Shown: positions 15,231 to 24,537, numbered from the stretch's first letter. The stretch is DNA of 64,000 nucleotides from JBCBKU01 sp038521345 (GCA_038521345.1 JBCBKU010000001.1:1-64000), one strand, 5' to 3'. Translations and numbers: made by a program. The notes: a model not told the origin generated them from the letters alone.

Positions 15231-15953
15231 ATGGGACGTATTGCACTGGTGACTGGAGGCTCGCGCGGGATTGGCGAGGCCATTTCGAAGGCACTGAAGG
15301 CAGAGGGCTGTGAGGTTGCCGCAACGTATGCGGGCAACGACGAGAAAGCGGCGGCCTTCACCGAGGCGACGGCTATCAAGACATACAAGTGGAATGTGGC
15401 GGACTATGACGCGTCGCAGGCCGGCATCGCGGCCGTTGAGGCTGAGCTTGGACCGATCGACATCGTTGTGGCCAATGCTGGCATTACAAGGGATGCACCA
15501 TTTCACCGTATGACACCGGACCAGTGGAACGAGGTTATCGCAACCAACTTGACGGGTGTCTTCAACACGGTTCACCCTGTCTGGCCGGGTATGCGAGAGC
15601 GCAAGTTCGGCCGTGTCATCGTGATTTCTTCGATCAACGGGCAGAAAGGGCAGTTCGGTCAGGTTAACTATGCCGCAACAAAAGCCGGAGATCTGGGTAT
15701 CGTGAAGTCCCTTGCGCAGGAAGGGGCCCGTGCGGGTATCACCGCAAACGCCATCTGTCCGGGATACATCGCGACTGAGATGGTGATGGCGATCGACGAG
15801 GGCATCCGTGACAAGATCATTTCCGGAATTCCGGCCGGGCGGCTTGGTGAACCAGAAGAGATCGCACGCTGCGTTACGTTTCTTGCTTCCGACGAGGCCG
15901 GATTTATCAACGGGTCGACCATCTCGGCCAACGGCGCCCAGTTCTTCGTCTAG
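15231..15953 (+). CDS. phaB: Acetoacetyl-CoA reductase
   Basis: A 240-residue short-chain dehydrogenase that reduces acetoacetyl-CoA to (R)-3-hydroxybutyryl-CoA with NADPH. The cofactor site is TGGSRGIG (about 9-16), followed by NAG (about 81-83). The catalytic Ser is in VISSING, and the Tyr and Lys are in YAATKAG. The C-terminus (SANGAQFFV) matches PhaB. ATG 15231 follows GGGAGGATACTG, a strong ribosome site. It pairs with phaA for PHB synthesis, and a clear terminator follows at 15979. Confidence 0.95.
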   Translation: MGRIALVTGGSRGIGEAISKALKAEGCEVAATYAGNDEKAAAFTEATAIKTYKWNVADYDASQAGIAAVEAELGPIDIVVANAGITRDAPFHRMTPDQWNEVIATNLTGVFNTVHPVWPGMRERKFGRVIVISSINGQKGQFGQVNYAATKAGDLGIVKSLAQEGARAGITANAICPGYIATEMVMAIDEGIRDKIISGIPAGRLGEPEEIARCVTFLASDEAGFINGSTISANGAQFFV

Positions 15954-15978
15954 GACACCGTATTCGTGCCGGAGAGCG

Positions 15979-16006
15979 AAAGGCCAGCGCACGGCGCTGG
16001 CCTTTT
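15979..16006 (+). terminator. Rho-independent terminator after phaB
   Basis: The stem AAAGGCCAGCGC (15979-15990) pairs perfectly with GCGCTGGCCTTT (15994-16005) around a three-base loop, followed by T. It lies 26 bases after the phaB stop and would end the phaA-phaB message. By symmetry it also has an A-run on the left and could stop transcripts of the minus-strand microprotein gene at 16024. Confidence 0.88.
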
Positions 16007-16023
16007 GCGTTCATCAGGATCCT

Positions 16024-16134
16024 TTACTTGCCGCCAAAAAGCCAGTTCCAGGCGTCTGCAGCGGCTCTGCCGCGTTCTTGATGTGCGGCGCGAAGGGCAT
16101 CCCGGGTGCGGCGTGAAGCGGTGGGTTCATACAT
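16024..16134 (-). CDS. Putative 36-residue Arg/Ala-rich microprotein
   Basis: ATG 16134 is preceded by CGGAGAT at good spacing and opens a 36-codon frame ending in TAA at 16024. The protein is basic and helical: MYEPTASRRTRDALRA, then AHQERGRAAADAWNWLFGGK. The amphipathic helix and the Trp-rich end suggest peripheral membrane or partner binding. The bidirectional terminator at 15979-16006 lies right after its stop, which supports a real transcript. I do not recognise the family with certainty. It is divergent from the LysR gene, across a roughly 108-base AT-richer promoter region. Confidence 0.6.
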   Translation of the reverse strand: MYEPTASRRTRDALRAAHQERGRAAADAWNWLFGGK

Positions 16135-16242
16135 GTGACCATCTCCGTTCGGGTTTCAATCAACTGCCTCTTATATGAAGTCGACCCAGTTTCTTTACAA
16201 ACGAGACTTTTGAGAGTATCAGTTAAGAATAATTGAAGTGAT

Positions 16243-17196
16243 ATGTCTGATCGCCTCCCCCCTCTGACCGCGCTTCGCGCGTTTGATGCTGCTCAAAGGC
16301 ACATGTCATTTGCGCGCGCCGCAGAAGAGCTGAACGTGACGCCCGCGGCGCTGTCATTTCAGATCAAATCACTGGAAGACCATCTTGGGCTGCCTTTGTT
16401 CCACCGCTTGAACCGCCGGGTCGAGTTGACTGAAGCTGGGCGGGCATTGGCGCCTGGAACCCAGGACGGTTTTGAAACTCTGATTGCTGCATGGCGCGCT
16501 GCGCGCCGCCTGACCGACAACACGACCATCGTCGTTACAGCCGGTCCCGCCTTCACCGCAAAGTGGCTGGCGCCGCGTATGTACAAGTTTGCGCAGGCCC
16601 ACCCGGACATCGAACTGAGATTCTCGGCGGCCCTGCGCATTATGGACTTTGAGCGCGACGAGATTGATGTCGCCATCCGATACGGACTCGGACATGGTGC
16701 CAAAGCCGGCCTTTTCAGCCACCCAGTCTTCGCCGACTTCCTCGTGCCGGTGATGGTGCCGAATCTCGCCGAACGATTTCCGACCCCCGAAAGCCTGGTC
16801 GATGCGCCGCTACTCTGGGATCAGTCGCTCGACTTTCTTGATCCGCCAGTGGACTGGCCGGCTTGGTTCCGCGCAAATGACCTCTTCATGCAACCGCCGC
16901 CAGGCGCAAAATTCAACCAGTCCGACCATGCTCTGGACGCGGCACAAAGTGGCGCGGGCATCCTGCTTGGGCGGTCGGTTCTTGCTCAAAAGGCTCTAAG
17001 CGAAGGTCGACTGGTCGCGCCTTTTCCAGTTGCACTAACCACCGACGCAGACTTCCGTTTCGTTTGTCCGTCCGGCCTTGAAACGCGGCCCAACATCCGC
17101 GCCTTTCTTCAGTGGATCGTGGAGGAGGCGCGGGCCCATGACGACTTGTCGGAAGGCCGGCGCTTTGTTCCCGCGGCGGATGTCCCGGCGGGCTAG
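16243..17196 (+). CDS. LysR-family transcriptional regulator (GcvA-like)
   Basis: A 317-residue regulator. The N-terminal winged helix-turn-helix (about 6-65: LTALRAFDAAQRHMSFARAA and LNVTPAALSFQIKSLEDHLG) is followed by the type-2 periplasmic-binding-like effector domain (about 95-300) with ERDEIDVAIRYGLG. This composition resembles the GcvA/AmpR-like branch. The effector and targets are unknown. ATG 16243 lies after an AT-rich region (TATATGAAG, AAGAATAATT) that looks like a shared promoter with the divergent microprotein. Its TAG shares the CTAG tetranucleotide with the convergent YdcH gene. Confidence 0.9.
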   Translation: MSDRLPPLTALRAFDAAQRHMSFARAAEELNVTPAALSFQIKSLEDHLGLPLFHRLNRRVELTEAGRALAPGTQDGFETLIAAWRAARRLTDNTTIVVTAGPAFTAKWLAPRMYKFAQAHPDIELRFSAALRIMDFERDEIDVAIRYGLGHGAKAGLFSHPVFADFLVPVMVPNLAERFPTPESLVDAPLLWDQSLDFLDPPVDWPAWFRANDLFMQPPPGAKFNQSDHALDAAQSGAGILLGRSVLAQKALSEGRLVAPFPVALTTDADFRFVCPSGLETRPNIRAFLQWIVEEARAHDDLSEGRRFVPAADVPAG

Positions 17197-17360
17197 TCCG
17201 CTTTCAGGCGCTCGATTTCTTCCTTAAGCTTCAGTTTTTGTTTTTTCATGGCCGTGACTTCAAGGGGGTCGGCAGCCGGATTCCGCTGAACAGTTTCTAC
17301 GGCGACGGACAGGCTTTGGTGTTTTTTCTGGAGTTCTTGAATGTGCGAACTCAGCGTCAT
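17193..17360 (-). CDS. YdcH-family (DUF465) small coiled-coil protein
   Basis: A 55-residue acidic/basic helical protein: MTLSSHIQELQKKHQSLSVA, ending with KLKEEIERLKAD. The size and heptad pattern match DUF465 (YdcH), a family without a known function. GAGGAGAG lies six bases before ATG 17360, which decides the start; the frame's earlier ATG at 17414 lacks one. Its stop shares CTAG (17193-17196) with the LysR gene. Confidence 0.88.
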   Translation of the reverse strand: MTLSSHIQELQKKHQSLSVAVETVQRNPAADPLEVTAMKKQKLKLKEEIERLKAD

Positions 17361-17483
17361 CTTTGCTCTCCTCTGTCTCAATCCTTGCACATGAACCCTA
17401 CCAGTCCAGCACATTTGCTGAGTCGAGTCACGTACGGTAACGTATCGATCCCACGAGCGTGCCAGCCGGGTCCTTATGATGCG

Positions 17484-18239
17484 TTAATCCAAGGCGACCC
17501 AAGGCCAAGAAGCACCCGACCTAAGAACCGCGTCTGCATCCGGAGAGTAGTCCGGCGCATCGGTTTCGTGTGCCGGCCCGGAATGAAGAAGCGTGGGCGC
17601 GTGTAGCTTAAGCGACCCTTTTGCACCCTTCTGTCCGGTTATAACGACAAGTCGTGCGGGTCGCCCGATCCGTGGCTGAAGCGGGTGTATGCTGATCGAA
17701 CCCATTTCGGTGGCAGCGCGAAGAATTTCCTGCAACCGTTCGGCCCGCTGGATCAGGGTGACCCGTCCGCCAGTGCGCGCACGGCGAAGGGCGGTTTCGA
17801 TCCAATCCGCGAGGGGTGTGTGTTCTCCGCGCCCCCGCTCGCGCCCACTATCTGCCGCCGCGATGCCCGCGTCCCGGCGATGATAGGGTGGATTTGCGAT
17901 GACATGGTCGAACGACCTCTCCTTAACCTTGGAGGGGAGATTAGTAAGGTCTGCCGTGACGATCTCTGCCTGGATCGCGTTTTGCGTCGCGTTGTAACGC
18001 GCCAGTTGCGCATAGGCTTCCTGCAGCTCGACCCCCACGAGATGAAGCCCGTTGACGCGCTGACCAAGTGCAAGGAGTGCTGTGCCGATCCCGGTGCCCA
18101 ATTCCAGGACGGTTTCGCCCGGTCTTGCCGGAACCGCGGCCGCCAGAAAAAGAGGATCGACCCCTGCACGATATCCGTTGCGCGGCTGGCGCAGCATCAA
18201 CTGTCCACCAAGAAACGCGTCGTTGGTCAGGCCGCTCAT
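17484..18239 (-). CDS. trmN6: tRNA1(Val) (adenine-N6)-methyltransferase-like protein
   Basis: A 251-residue SAM-dependent methyltransferase. It has the SAM motif VLELGTGIGTALLALG (about 43-58), the acidic VGVELQ and the catalytic NPPY motif in DHVIANPPYHR (about 113-123), which mark N6-adenine methylases. TrmN6 (YfiC) methylates A37 of tRNA-Val in enterobacteria; the alphaproteobacterial homologues share the layout, so the target is inferred. The leading LRQPRNGYRAGVDPLFLAA is typical. It starts two bases after the DUF2007 stop, forming a two-gene operon. Confidence 0.85.
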   Translation of the reverse strand: MSGLTNDAFLGGQLMLRQPRNGYRAGVDPLFLAAAVPARPGETVLELGTGIGTALLALGQRVNGLHLVGVELQEAYAQLARYNATQNAIQAEIVTADLTNLPSKVKERSFDHVIANPPYHRRDAGIAAADSGRERGRGEHTPLADWIETALRRARTGGRVTLIQRAERLQEILRAATEMGSISIHPLQPRIGRPARLVVITGQKGAKGSLKLHAPTLLHSGPAHETDAPDYSPDADAVLRSGASWPWVALD

Positions 18240-18241
18240 GC

Positions 18242-18457
18242 CTAGCCGCTGAGGTCGATGTCGTTGTCCCGAAGGATGGCCGAGGCGCGGAAGTGATCTG
18301 CCGCGCGAACCATGATCCTCCGAGGTAAGACGCCTATAGATCCTTCCAGTGCACTCATATGGACGTCCATTTCGAACACCTCTATACCCTCACCCCGGAG
18401 CAGCGCAGAGGCGAAGGCAATGACCGTGGGATCGTTGGTGCGCATCAGTTCCTTCAT
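18242..18457 (-). CDS. DUF2007-domain protein
   Basis: A 71-residue protein with a ferredoxin-like fold expected from the pattern MKELMRTNDPTVIAFASALL then GIEVFEMDVHMSALEGSIG. This is the DUF2007 (signal-transducing PII-like) family, of unknown function, often placed beside this methyltransferase. The start is ATG 18457; longer frames run antisense to the polyprenyl synthase. Only 54 bases lie between it and the divergent ATG at 18512, leaving a compact double promoter. Confidence 0.85.
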   Translation of the reverse strand: MKELMRTNDPTVIAFASALLRGEGIEVFEMDVHMSALEGSIGVLPRRIMVRAADHFRASAILRDNDIDLSG

Positions 18458-18511
18458 GGCGCGACTAAATGTGAGCGTGCCCCGAATGTCGAGCAGTCTG
18501 ACGAGTACGTG

Positions 18512-19513
18512 ATGGATTCCGAAACCGGTTCCGCCAAGCCGCACGAGCGCCTCGCCGCCGCGCTGGCTGATGACATGGCGAGTGTTAGCGCGACGATCCG
18601 CGAACGCATGGCCTCTGAGCATGCGCCGCGCATTCCTCAGATCACCGCACATTTGGTGGAAGCAGGGGGAAAACGGATCCGCCCGATGTTGACCCTCGCG
18701 ACAGCGCGGCTTTGTGGCTACGAGGGCCAGCATCACGTGAACCTAGCTGCAACTGTCGAGTTCATTCACACGGCAACACTGCTGCACGACGATGTAGTGG
18801 ACGAAAGCCGGCAGCGCCGTGGGCGCCCCACAGCGAATCTCCTGTGGGACAACAAGTCTTCCGTTCTTGTCGGTGACTACCTGTTTGCACGGGCTTTTCA
18901 GTTGATGGTCGAGACCGAGTCGATCCGAGTGCTTGGCATCTTGTCGAACGCGGCTGCGACCATTGCCGAAGGAGAAGTCCTCCAGCTGACGGCGGCGCAG
19001 AACCTCGCGACAAACGAAGATGTTTATCTGAAGGTGGTGCGTGGGAAGACAGCGGCGTTGTTCTCGGCCGCCACTGAGGTTGGCGGCGTGATCGCTGGAT
19101 CAGACGATACCGTCGTCCGCGCGCTCTTCCGCTACGGAGATGCGCTTGGAATTGCATTCCAGATCGTCGACGATCTTCTGGACTATGAAGGCGATGCAGG
19201 CGCGACAGGGAAGAACGTTGGCGACGATTTCCGCGAACGCAAACTGACCCTTCCCCTAATCCGCGCTGTCGCAAAGGCGGATGATCGCGAACGCGCATTT
19301 TGGTCCCGGGTCATCGAAAAGGGCGATCAGCAGGACGGTGATCTGGACCATGCGATCGCCCTGCTGCACCAGCATGGGACATTGGCCAGCACACGTCAGA
19401 CAGCGCTTGGCTGGGCCGCCGAAGCAAGAGCGGCACTGGTGGACGTGCCGGCCCACCCGTTGCGGGACACGCTGGCCGACCTGGCCGACTACGTGGTTGC
19501 CCGGATTAACTGA
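18512..19513 (+). CDS. ispB: Polyprenyl (octa/decaprenyl) diphosphate synthase
   Basis: A 333-residue all-helical prenyltransferase that builds the ubiquinone side chain by adding isopentenyl units. The first aspartate-rich motif is LLHDDVVDESRQRRGRPTAN and the second is FQIVDDLLDYEGD; GGKRIRPML binds the diphosphate. Chain length (C40 or C50) cannot be read with certainty, though alphaproteobacteria usually make ubiquinone-10. I chose ATG 18512; the longer frame from 18359 overlaps DUF2007. It fits with ubiA at 50294. Its 3' end overlaps the convergent ispE by eight bases. Confidence 0.93.
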   Translation: MDSETGSAKPHERLAAALADDMASVSATIRERMASEHAPRIPQITAHLVEAGGKRIRPMLTLATARLCGYEGQHHVNLAATVEFIHTATLLHDDVVDESRQRRGRPTANLLWDNKSSVLVGDYLFARAFQLMVETESIRVLGILSNAAATIAEGEVLQLTAAQNLATNEDVYLKVVRGKTAALFSAATEVGGVIAGSDDTVVRALFRYGDALGIAFQIVDDLLDYEGDAGATGKNVGDDFRERKLTLPLIRAVAKADDRERAFWSRVIEKGDQQDGDLDHAIALLHQHGTLASTRQTALGWAAEARAALVDVPAHPLRDTLADLADYVVARIN

Positions 19514-20414
19514 TCACGGGTAGCGCGCGCTCGGACCAATCCCCAATTTCGCACTCCCTTACCCACCAAGTTGGGCGCTTGGCCGCAATGGCCATGCACG
19601 CAGCGCATGCGTCTTCGGCTGTCTCGTAAAGGCCAAAGCACGTCGCCCCAGAGCCGGACATGCGGGCCAGCCGGCAGCCCGCGGTCTCGTCGAGTGCCCG
19701 CAAGGCCTCACCGATCGCAGGTGCGATGCCAAGCGCCGGCGTTTCAAGATCGTTGCGATGCCTTGCCAGCCAGTCGATCAGGTCACGAGCAGCGGGGAAT
19801 GCGGGCAGCGTGTCGGGCATGGCCGGATTCTCGCGCGTCACCAGTGCGGCAAAAACCGATGCGGTGGGAACCGGGACGCGCGGATTCACCATGACAGCGG
19901 GCACACGGGGTAGATCCACGAATTCGAGGTTCCCGCCGATCCCGCGTGCGCGGCAAGGGGACGCGCGCAAGCACATCGGAACGTCAGCGCCCAGGGACAG
20001 GATCTGTTCGTCCATTGTCTGAAGCATAGTGTCGGCGTCCGCGATCCATGACGCCGGATCAGATCCGTGTCGTAGGGCAACCATGGCGCGCAGGACGGCG
20101 GCTGCGTCCGCCGAACCGCCCCCGATGCCCGATGCCGCGGGCAATTGCTTCTCCAAAAAAAGCGTCGCACCGCGTGCCCCGGCCAACAAGGCCGCGGCTT
20201 GCAGTGCCAAATTCCCGGTATCGGTTGGCACATCCGCGCGTTCGGGTCCGTCAACGCAAAGCGAAAACTCGGCGGCACGATGGACAGTCACTTGGTCCCC
20301 GACCGATGCGAACGCGACAAGGCTATCGATCAGATGGTACCCGTCCGCACGACGCCCGGTCACATGTAGAGTCAGGTTGACCTTTGCCGGAGCAAAAACA
20401 CTAGCCGTCGTCAT
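19506..20414 (-). CDS. ispE: 4-diphosphocytidyl-2-C-methyl-D-erythritol kinase
   Basis: A 302-residue GHMP kinase of the MEP isoprenoid pathway. It phosphorylates CDP-methylerythritol at the 2-hydroxyl. The N-terminus FAPAKVNLTLHVTGRRADGYHL holds the catalytic Lys. The ATP loop LPAASGIGGGSADAAAVLRA and the C-terminal MSGSGATCFGL are complete. ATG 20414 is used, lying 14 bases inside the TPR gene; the frame extends to TTG 20420. It supplies precursors for the neighbouring polyprenyl synthase, with which it is convergent. Confidence 0.95.
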   Translation of the reverse strand: MTTASVFAPAKVNLTLHVTGRRADGYHLIDSLVAFASVGDQVTVHRAAEFSLCVDGPERADVPTDTGNLALQAAALLAGARGATLFLEKQLPAASGIGGGSADAAAVLRAMVALRHGSDPASWIADADTMLQTMDEQILSLGADVPMCLRASPCRARGIGGNLEFVDLPRVPAVMVNPRVPVPTASVFAALVTRENPAMPDTLPAFPAARDLIDWLARHRNDLETPALGIAPAIGEALRALDETAGCRLARMSGSGATCFGLYETAEDACAACMAIAAKRPTWWVRECEIGDWSERALPVIS

Positions 20415-22095
20415 TCGCAACGGTGACGGGGTCTGCGCCTTCTTCGATCAAGACCTCGTCCAATCCGACCTCTAGCTTCCGTCGCATCCGCTCTGCATCG
20501 CCTGGCTCTGGATCAAGAGATAGGGCCCGCGCCCATTGGAACTCGGCTTCGCGGATACGGCCGACGGCCCAATAAACGTCGCCAAGGTGATCATTGATGA
20601 TCGGGTCCAGAGGTTCCAGCTCGACAGCGCGCTCCATTGGCGTAACGGCTTCTTCATACCGGCCAAGGCGATAGAACACCCATCCGAGACTGTCGGTGAT
20701 GAACCCGGAATTCGGCTCCAACTCGACGGCCCGCTCGATCATGTTAAGCGCCTCGTCGAGGTTCTCCTGCATCTCGACAAACGAGTAACCAAGATAGTTC
20801 AAAACCTGTGGTTGGTCTGGCCGCAGTTCGAGTGCAAGCCGAAAGTCGGATTCTGCCGCGCGCCACCGACCTCCGCGTTCATGAGTTATTCCGCGGGCAA
20901 AATAGACCGGCCAATGACTCACAAGAGGATCACCATACATCTGGATCGCCCTGTCATAGGCTGGCGTGGCTTCATCGTAGCGTTCCATGCGACGCAGCAT
21001 GTCCCCGAGCGAGACATGTACTTCGGCAATGCCCCCATGGCTTTCCGACAATGCTTTCAGAACTTCGATCGCTGCGAATTCGCGGCCCGATCGCCGCAAA
21101 GCCACGGCCCGACCAAGCTCGGCGGCGTAGAAAGACGGATGCGAACGGGGGACTGTGTCATAAACATCAACCGCGAGTTCATAGTTCTCGAGTGTTTCTA
21201 GGAACTCGGCTGATTGCAGAACCGCATCGATGTGGTTGGGATCAAGATGCATGGCCATGCGCGAGAAAAGAAGTGTGTAGCTGGGTGTCGCCTCAGACGA
21301 TAGCGCACCGGCGATCGAGAAGTGAACCTCGGCAAGGCCCTCTGCCGGATTCGTCAGTAGGGGAAGAGCCGCGACGTCTTCGGATTCAAGTGCGTCCCGT
21401 AACTCGAGCAGCGCGGGATCCAGATCCTCACCGAAAACTTCGTCCACCAGCGCGATCGCCTCGCTGGATCTTTCCAGATGCCCAAGGATCGACGCGTGCG
21501 CGATGATACCACGTCTGGTCGGCTGGATTGGTGATCCTTCTTCGTCCCCGAGGATTGCATCGGCGCCCTCCAGATCGCCAACTGAGGCGAGAGCGAGCGC
21601 CTTGTGATACAGCCCAAATGCCTCCACACCACGCGTTTCGGCCATGGCATCGAATACGTTCAGGGCCTCCGACATGCGGCCTGCCCCGACGAGCGCCCAG
21701 GCCCGGACCAGCCCGTCATAAAGCGGGCCCACCGAGAGACCAGCGTCAAGGTCCGCAAGGACATTGTCCCATTCTCCTTCCGCGGCTTCACTTCCGAGGA
21801 GGATGAGATTGGCGATTTGACTCTCCGTGCCGGTTTGTAGAAGGCGCCTTGCTATCGGTGCCGCGCGTTCGACATCGCCCAGACCCAGATATGCCACAGC
21901 GGCATTTTCCAGCAGTTCCGGATTCCCGCCGTCACGGGACAGAGCCTGAGCATAGTACCGGGTCGCAGTCGCATAGTCACTCGTCAGACTGGCCTGACGC
22001 GCAGCGAGATACGCGCCTGCATCCGTTTGGGCCACCACGGGCCCACAGGCCAAGGCCAAGCTAAAAAGGGTCGCCGATACCGTGCGTTGCATCAT
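20401..22095 (-). CDS. Secreted tetratricopeptide-repeat protein
   Basis: A 564-residue protein. The signal peptide MMQRTVSATLFSLALACGPVVAQ (by parts) is cleaved near residue 22. At least eight TPR-like helical pairs follow; the clearest are at about 370-530, for example ALELRPDQPQVLNYLGYSFV and VELEPNSGFITDSLGWVFYR. These act as periplasmic protein-binding scaffolds. Similar proteins precede ispE in many Rhodobacteraceae; the partner is unknown. I chose ATG 22095 to fit the signal. The gene overlaps ispE by 14 bases, suggesting cotranscription. Confidence 0.88.
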   Translation of the reverse strand: MMQRTVSATLFSLALACGPVVAQTDAGAYLAARQASLTSDYATATRYYAQALSRDGGNPELLENAAVAYLGLGDVERAAPIARRLLQTGTESQIANLILLGSEAAEGEWDNVLADLDAGLSVGPLYDGLVRAWALVGAGRMSEALNVFDAMAETRGVEAFGLYHKALALASVGDLEGADAILGDEEGSPIQPTRRGIIAHASILGHLERSSEAIALVDEVFGEDLDPALLELRDALESEDVAALPLLTNPAEGLAEVHFSIAGALSSEATPSYTLLFSRMAMHLDPNHIDAVLQSAEFLETLENYELAVDVYDTVPRSHPSFYAAELGRAVALRRSGREFAAIEVLKALSESHGGIAEVHVSLGDMLRRMERYDEATPAYDRAIQMYGDPLVSHWPVYFARGITHERGGRWRAAESDFRLALELRPDQPQVLNYLGYSFVEMQENLDEALNMIERAVELEPNSGFITDSLGWVFYRLGRYEEAVTPMERAVELEPLDPIINDHLGDVYWAVGRIREAEFQWARALSLDPEPGDAERMRRKLEVGLDEVLIEEGADPVTVANDDG

Positions 22096-22207
22096 TGCCT
22101 GCGTCTCCAAAATTGTATTCGCAGGACCCTAGCGTTGGCCACAGCATCCGGCAACGCCGCCCATTGTCCGGCGCGTCAATCTGACAGGCCTTAACCGGCA
22201 CTCAAGC

Positions 22208-23857
22208 CTACATATTGGGATAGTTCGGTCCGTCCCCGCCTTGAGGGACCGTCCACAGGATATTTTCAGACGGATCTTTGATGTCGCAGGTCTTGCAATG
22301 CACACAATTCTGGAAGTTGATAACAAACTTTGGTTCGTTGTCGTTATCGACAACTTCGTACACACCCGCGGGGCAATATCGTTGGGCGGGCTCTGCAAAG
22401 GCCGGCAGGTTCACATTGATCGGAATGCCCGGATCTTTCAGCTTCAGATGTGCTGGCTGAGACTCCTCGTGATTGGTACCCGAGAAACTGACATTTGTTA
22501 GCCGGTCGAAGCTCAGTGTGCCATCCGGTTTGGGATAGTCGATCCTCGCGAACTTGTCCGCCTTGCCTGTGGCCTGCGCATCGTTCTTGCCATGCCTGAG
22601 GGTCCCAAGCACCGAAAGTCCAGCGAGGTTGTTCGTCCACATGTCGAAACCACCGACGATAAGCGATGCGAGAAGGCCGCGTTTTGACCAAAGTGGTTTG
22701 ACATTGCGTACGGGCTTCAGGTCATCCCCGATCGCTCCATCCCGCAATTCGGTATCATACGCATCCAGCGTGTCGCTAGAACGGCCCTTGCCGAGGGCCG
22801 CGTGGGCGGCCTCGGCCGCGGCAATGCCGGAAAGCATTGCATTGTGGTTGCCTTTGATCCGGGGCACGTTCACCAGTCCTACTGAACATCCCAAAAGCGC
22901 CACCCCGGGCGCCACGGCCTTGGGCATGGATTGCCATCCCCCTTCAGAGATGGCCCGCGCGCCGTAAGCCACGCGCTTCCCGCCTTTCAAGAGCTCGGCC
23001 ACCATGGGATGATGCTTGAACCGCTGGAATTCCATGTACGGATAAAGGTGCGGGTTCTCGTAATTCAGGTGCACGACGAAGCCGACATAAACTTGGTTGT
23101 TGTCCAGGTGATAGATAAATGATCCGCCCCCCGCATTCGATCCCAATGGCCAACCCATGGTGTGCATGACCGTGCCTTCGCGGTGTTTCTCGGGATCGAT
23201 TTCCCAGATTTCCTTCATGCCGAGACCGAATTTTGGTTCATCGGCCTCGGCGGCCAAATCGAAGTGCGCGATCACTTCTTTCGACAAAGATCCGCGCACC
23301 CCTTCGCCCAGAAAAATGTACTTGCCGTGCAGTTCCATACCTGGCTCGTAGCCCGGACCGGGCGTGCCGTCCGGGTTGCGCCCGAACTCGCCGGCAACGA
23401 CACCCTTCACCTCGCCATCGTTCCCGTAGACGATTTCCGAACAGGACATGCCCGGGAAGATTTCGACCCCAAGCGCTTCCGCCTGTTCGGCCATCCAGCG
23501 ACATACGTTGCTCATAGAGACGATGTAGTTGCCGTGGTTCGACATCAGTGGCGGCATCACCGCGTTCGGGATGCGCACCGCACCGGCTTCACCAAGGAGA
23601 TAGAACCGGTCTTTCTTTACGGGCACCGCAATTGGCGCGCCCATGTCGCGCCAATCCGGAAGAAGCGCGTCCAAACCACTTGGATCCAGAACCGCGCCGG
23701 AAAGGATGTGCGCCCCGACCTCAGATCCCTTTTCGAGCACCACGACGGTCCGCTCGGGATCGAGCTGTTTCAATCGGATCGCGGCCGACAGACCCGCGGG
23801 TCCCGCCCCCACGATCACGACGTCGTATTCCATCGTTTCGCGTTCGAACTCACTCAT
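22208..23857 (-). CDS. etfD: Electron transfer flavoprotein-ubiquinone oxidoreductase
   Basis: A 549-residue membrane-bound FAD and [4Fe-4S] enzyme. It passes electrons from ETF (fed by acyl-CoA dehydrogenases) to ubiquinone. The FAD site is VVIVGAGPAGLSAAIRL (about 12-28). The C-terminal ferredoxin-like domain has YCPAGVYEV and INFQNCVHCKTCDIKDP, whose four Cys ligate the cluster. Length and ends match the family. ATG 23857 is chosen; the frame's earlier start adds 49 unrelated residues. It links functionally to the acyl-CoA dehydrogenase at 33007. A 209-base divergent region separates it from greA. Confidence 0.96.
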   Translation of the reverse strand: MSEFERETMEYDVVIVGAGPAGLSAAIRLKQLDPERTVVVLEKGSEVGAHILSGAVLDPSGLDALLPDWRDMGAPIAVPVKKDRFYLLGEAGAVRIPNAVMPPLMSNHGNYIVSMSNVCRWMAEQAEALGVEIFPGMSCSEIVYGNDGEVKGVVAGEFGRNPDGTPGPGYEPGMELHGKYIFLGEGVRGSLSKEVIAHFDLAAEADEPKFGLGMKEIWEIDPEKHREGTVMHTMGWPLGSNAGGGSFIYHLDNNQVYVGFVVHLNYENPHLYPYMEFQRFKHHPMVAELLKGGKRVAYGARAISEGGWQSMPKAVAPGVALLGCSVGLVNVPRIKGNHNAMLSGIAAAEAAHAALGKGRSSDTLDAYDTELRDGAIGDDLKPVRNVKPLWSKRGLLASLIVGGFDMWTNNLAGLSVLGTLRHGKNDAQATGKADKFARIDYPKPDGTLSFDRLTNVSFSGTNHEESQPAHLKLKDPGIPINVNLPAFAEPAQRYCPAGVYEVVDNDNEPKFVINFQNCVHCKTCDIKDPSENILWTVPQGGDGPNYPNM

Positions 23858-24066
23858 GTCTCGGCCTTTTCGGATCTTTGCTTTGGCGATCGAGAGGTAC
23901 CGACGGCTATGTTCCGGGTCAATTGTGACACTGCGTAGCGCGACAGGCTCGGATCGTCGGACCCTTGCAATCCGTTGGTCGATTGGGTCAGTTAGCCGGA
24001 ACACTCCCGAGGGCCCGCCCCCAATACGCTATAGCGAGCAGCTAGGCCCCGAACCCGGATAGGATT

Positions 24067-24537
24067 ATGGATAAGATCCCTTTGACCCGCGCCGGACACA
24101 CGGCGCTGAACGACGAACTGAAAGCGCTCAAGACAGTTGAGCGGCCGGCGGTCATTCAGGCGATCGCAGAGGCGCGTGAACATGGCGACCTGTCGGAGAA
24201 TGCCGAGTACCACGCAGCGCGTGAACGGCAATCCTTCATTGAAGGGCGGGTCAAGGAACTGGAGGCCATTCTCTCGCTCGCGGATGTGATAGATCCGACG
24301 AAGCTTTCCGGCACGGTTAAGTTCGGAGCGACCGTGACCGTCGTGGACGAGGACACCGACGACGAGAAGACCTACCAGATCGTGGGCGAGCCAGAGGCCG
24401 ATATTGAGAAGGGTCTCTTGAACATCAAATCCCCGCTGGCCCGCGCCATGATCGGCAAGGACGAGGGTGACAGTATCGAAGTCAGAACGCCCGGCGGCGA
24501 AAAAGCCTATGAAATCCTGAAGATCGATTACAGATAG
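24067..24537 (+). CDS. greA: Transcription elongation factor GreA
   Basis: A 156-residue factor that rescues backtracked RNA polymerase by stimulating transcript cleavage. The N-terminal coiled coil holds the tip acidic residues (REHGDLSENAEYHAARERQS, in which the DxxxE tip lies) and the C-terminal FKBP-like domain reads FGATVTVVDEDTDDEKTYQIVGEPEAD. This GreA signature is unmistakable. ATG 24067 follows GGATAGGATT. It stands alone with an unknown membrane-protein gene 27 bases downstream. Confidence 0.97.
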   Translation: MDKIPLTRAGHTALNDELKALKTVERPAVIQAIAEAREHGDLSENAEYHAARERQSFIEGRVKELEAILSLADVIDPTKLSGTVKFGATVTVVDEDTDDEKTYQIVGEPEADIEKGLLNIKSPLARAMIGKDEGDSIEVRTPGGEKAYEILKIDYR

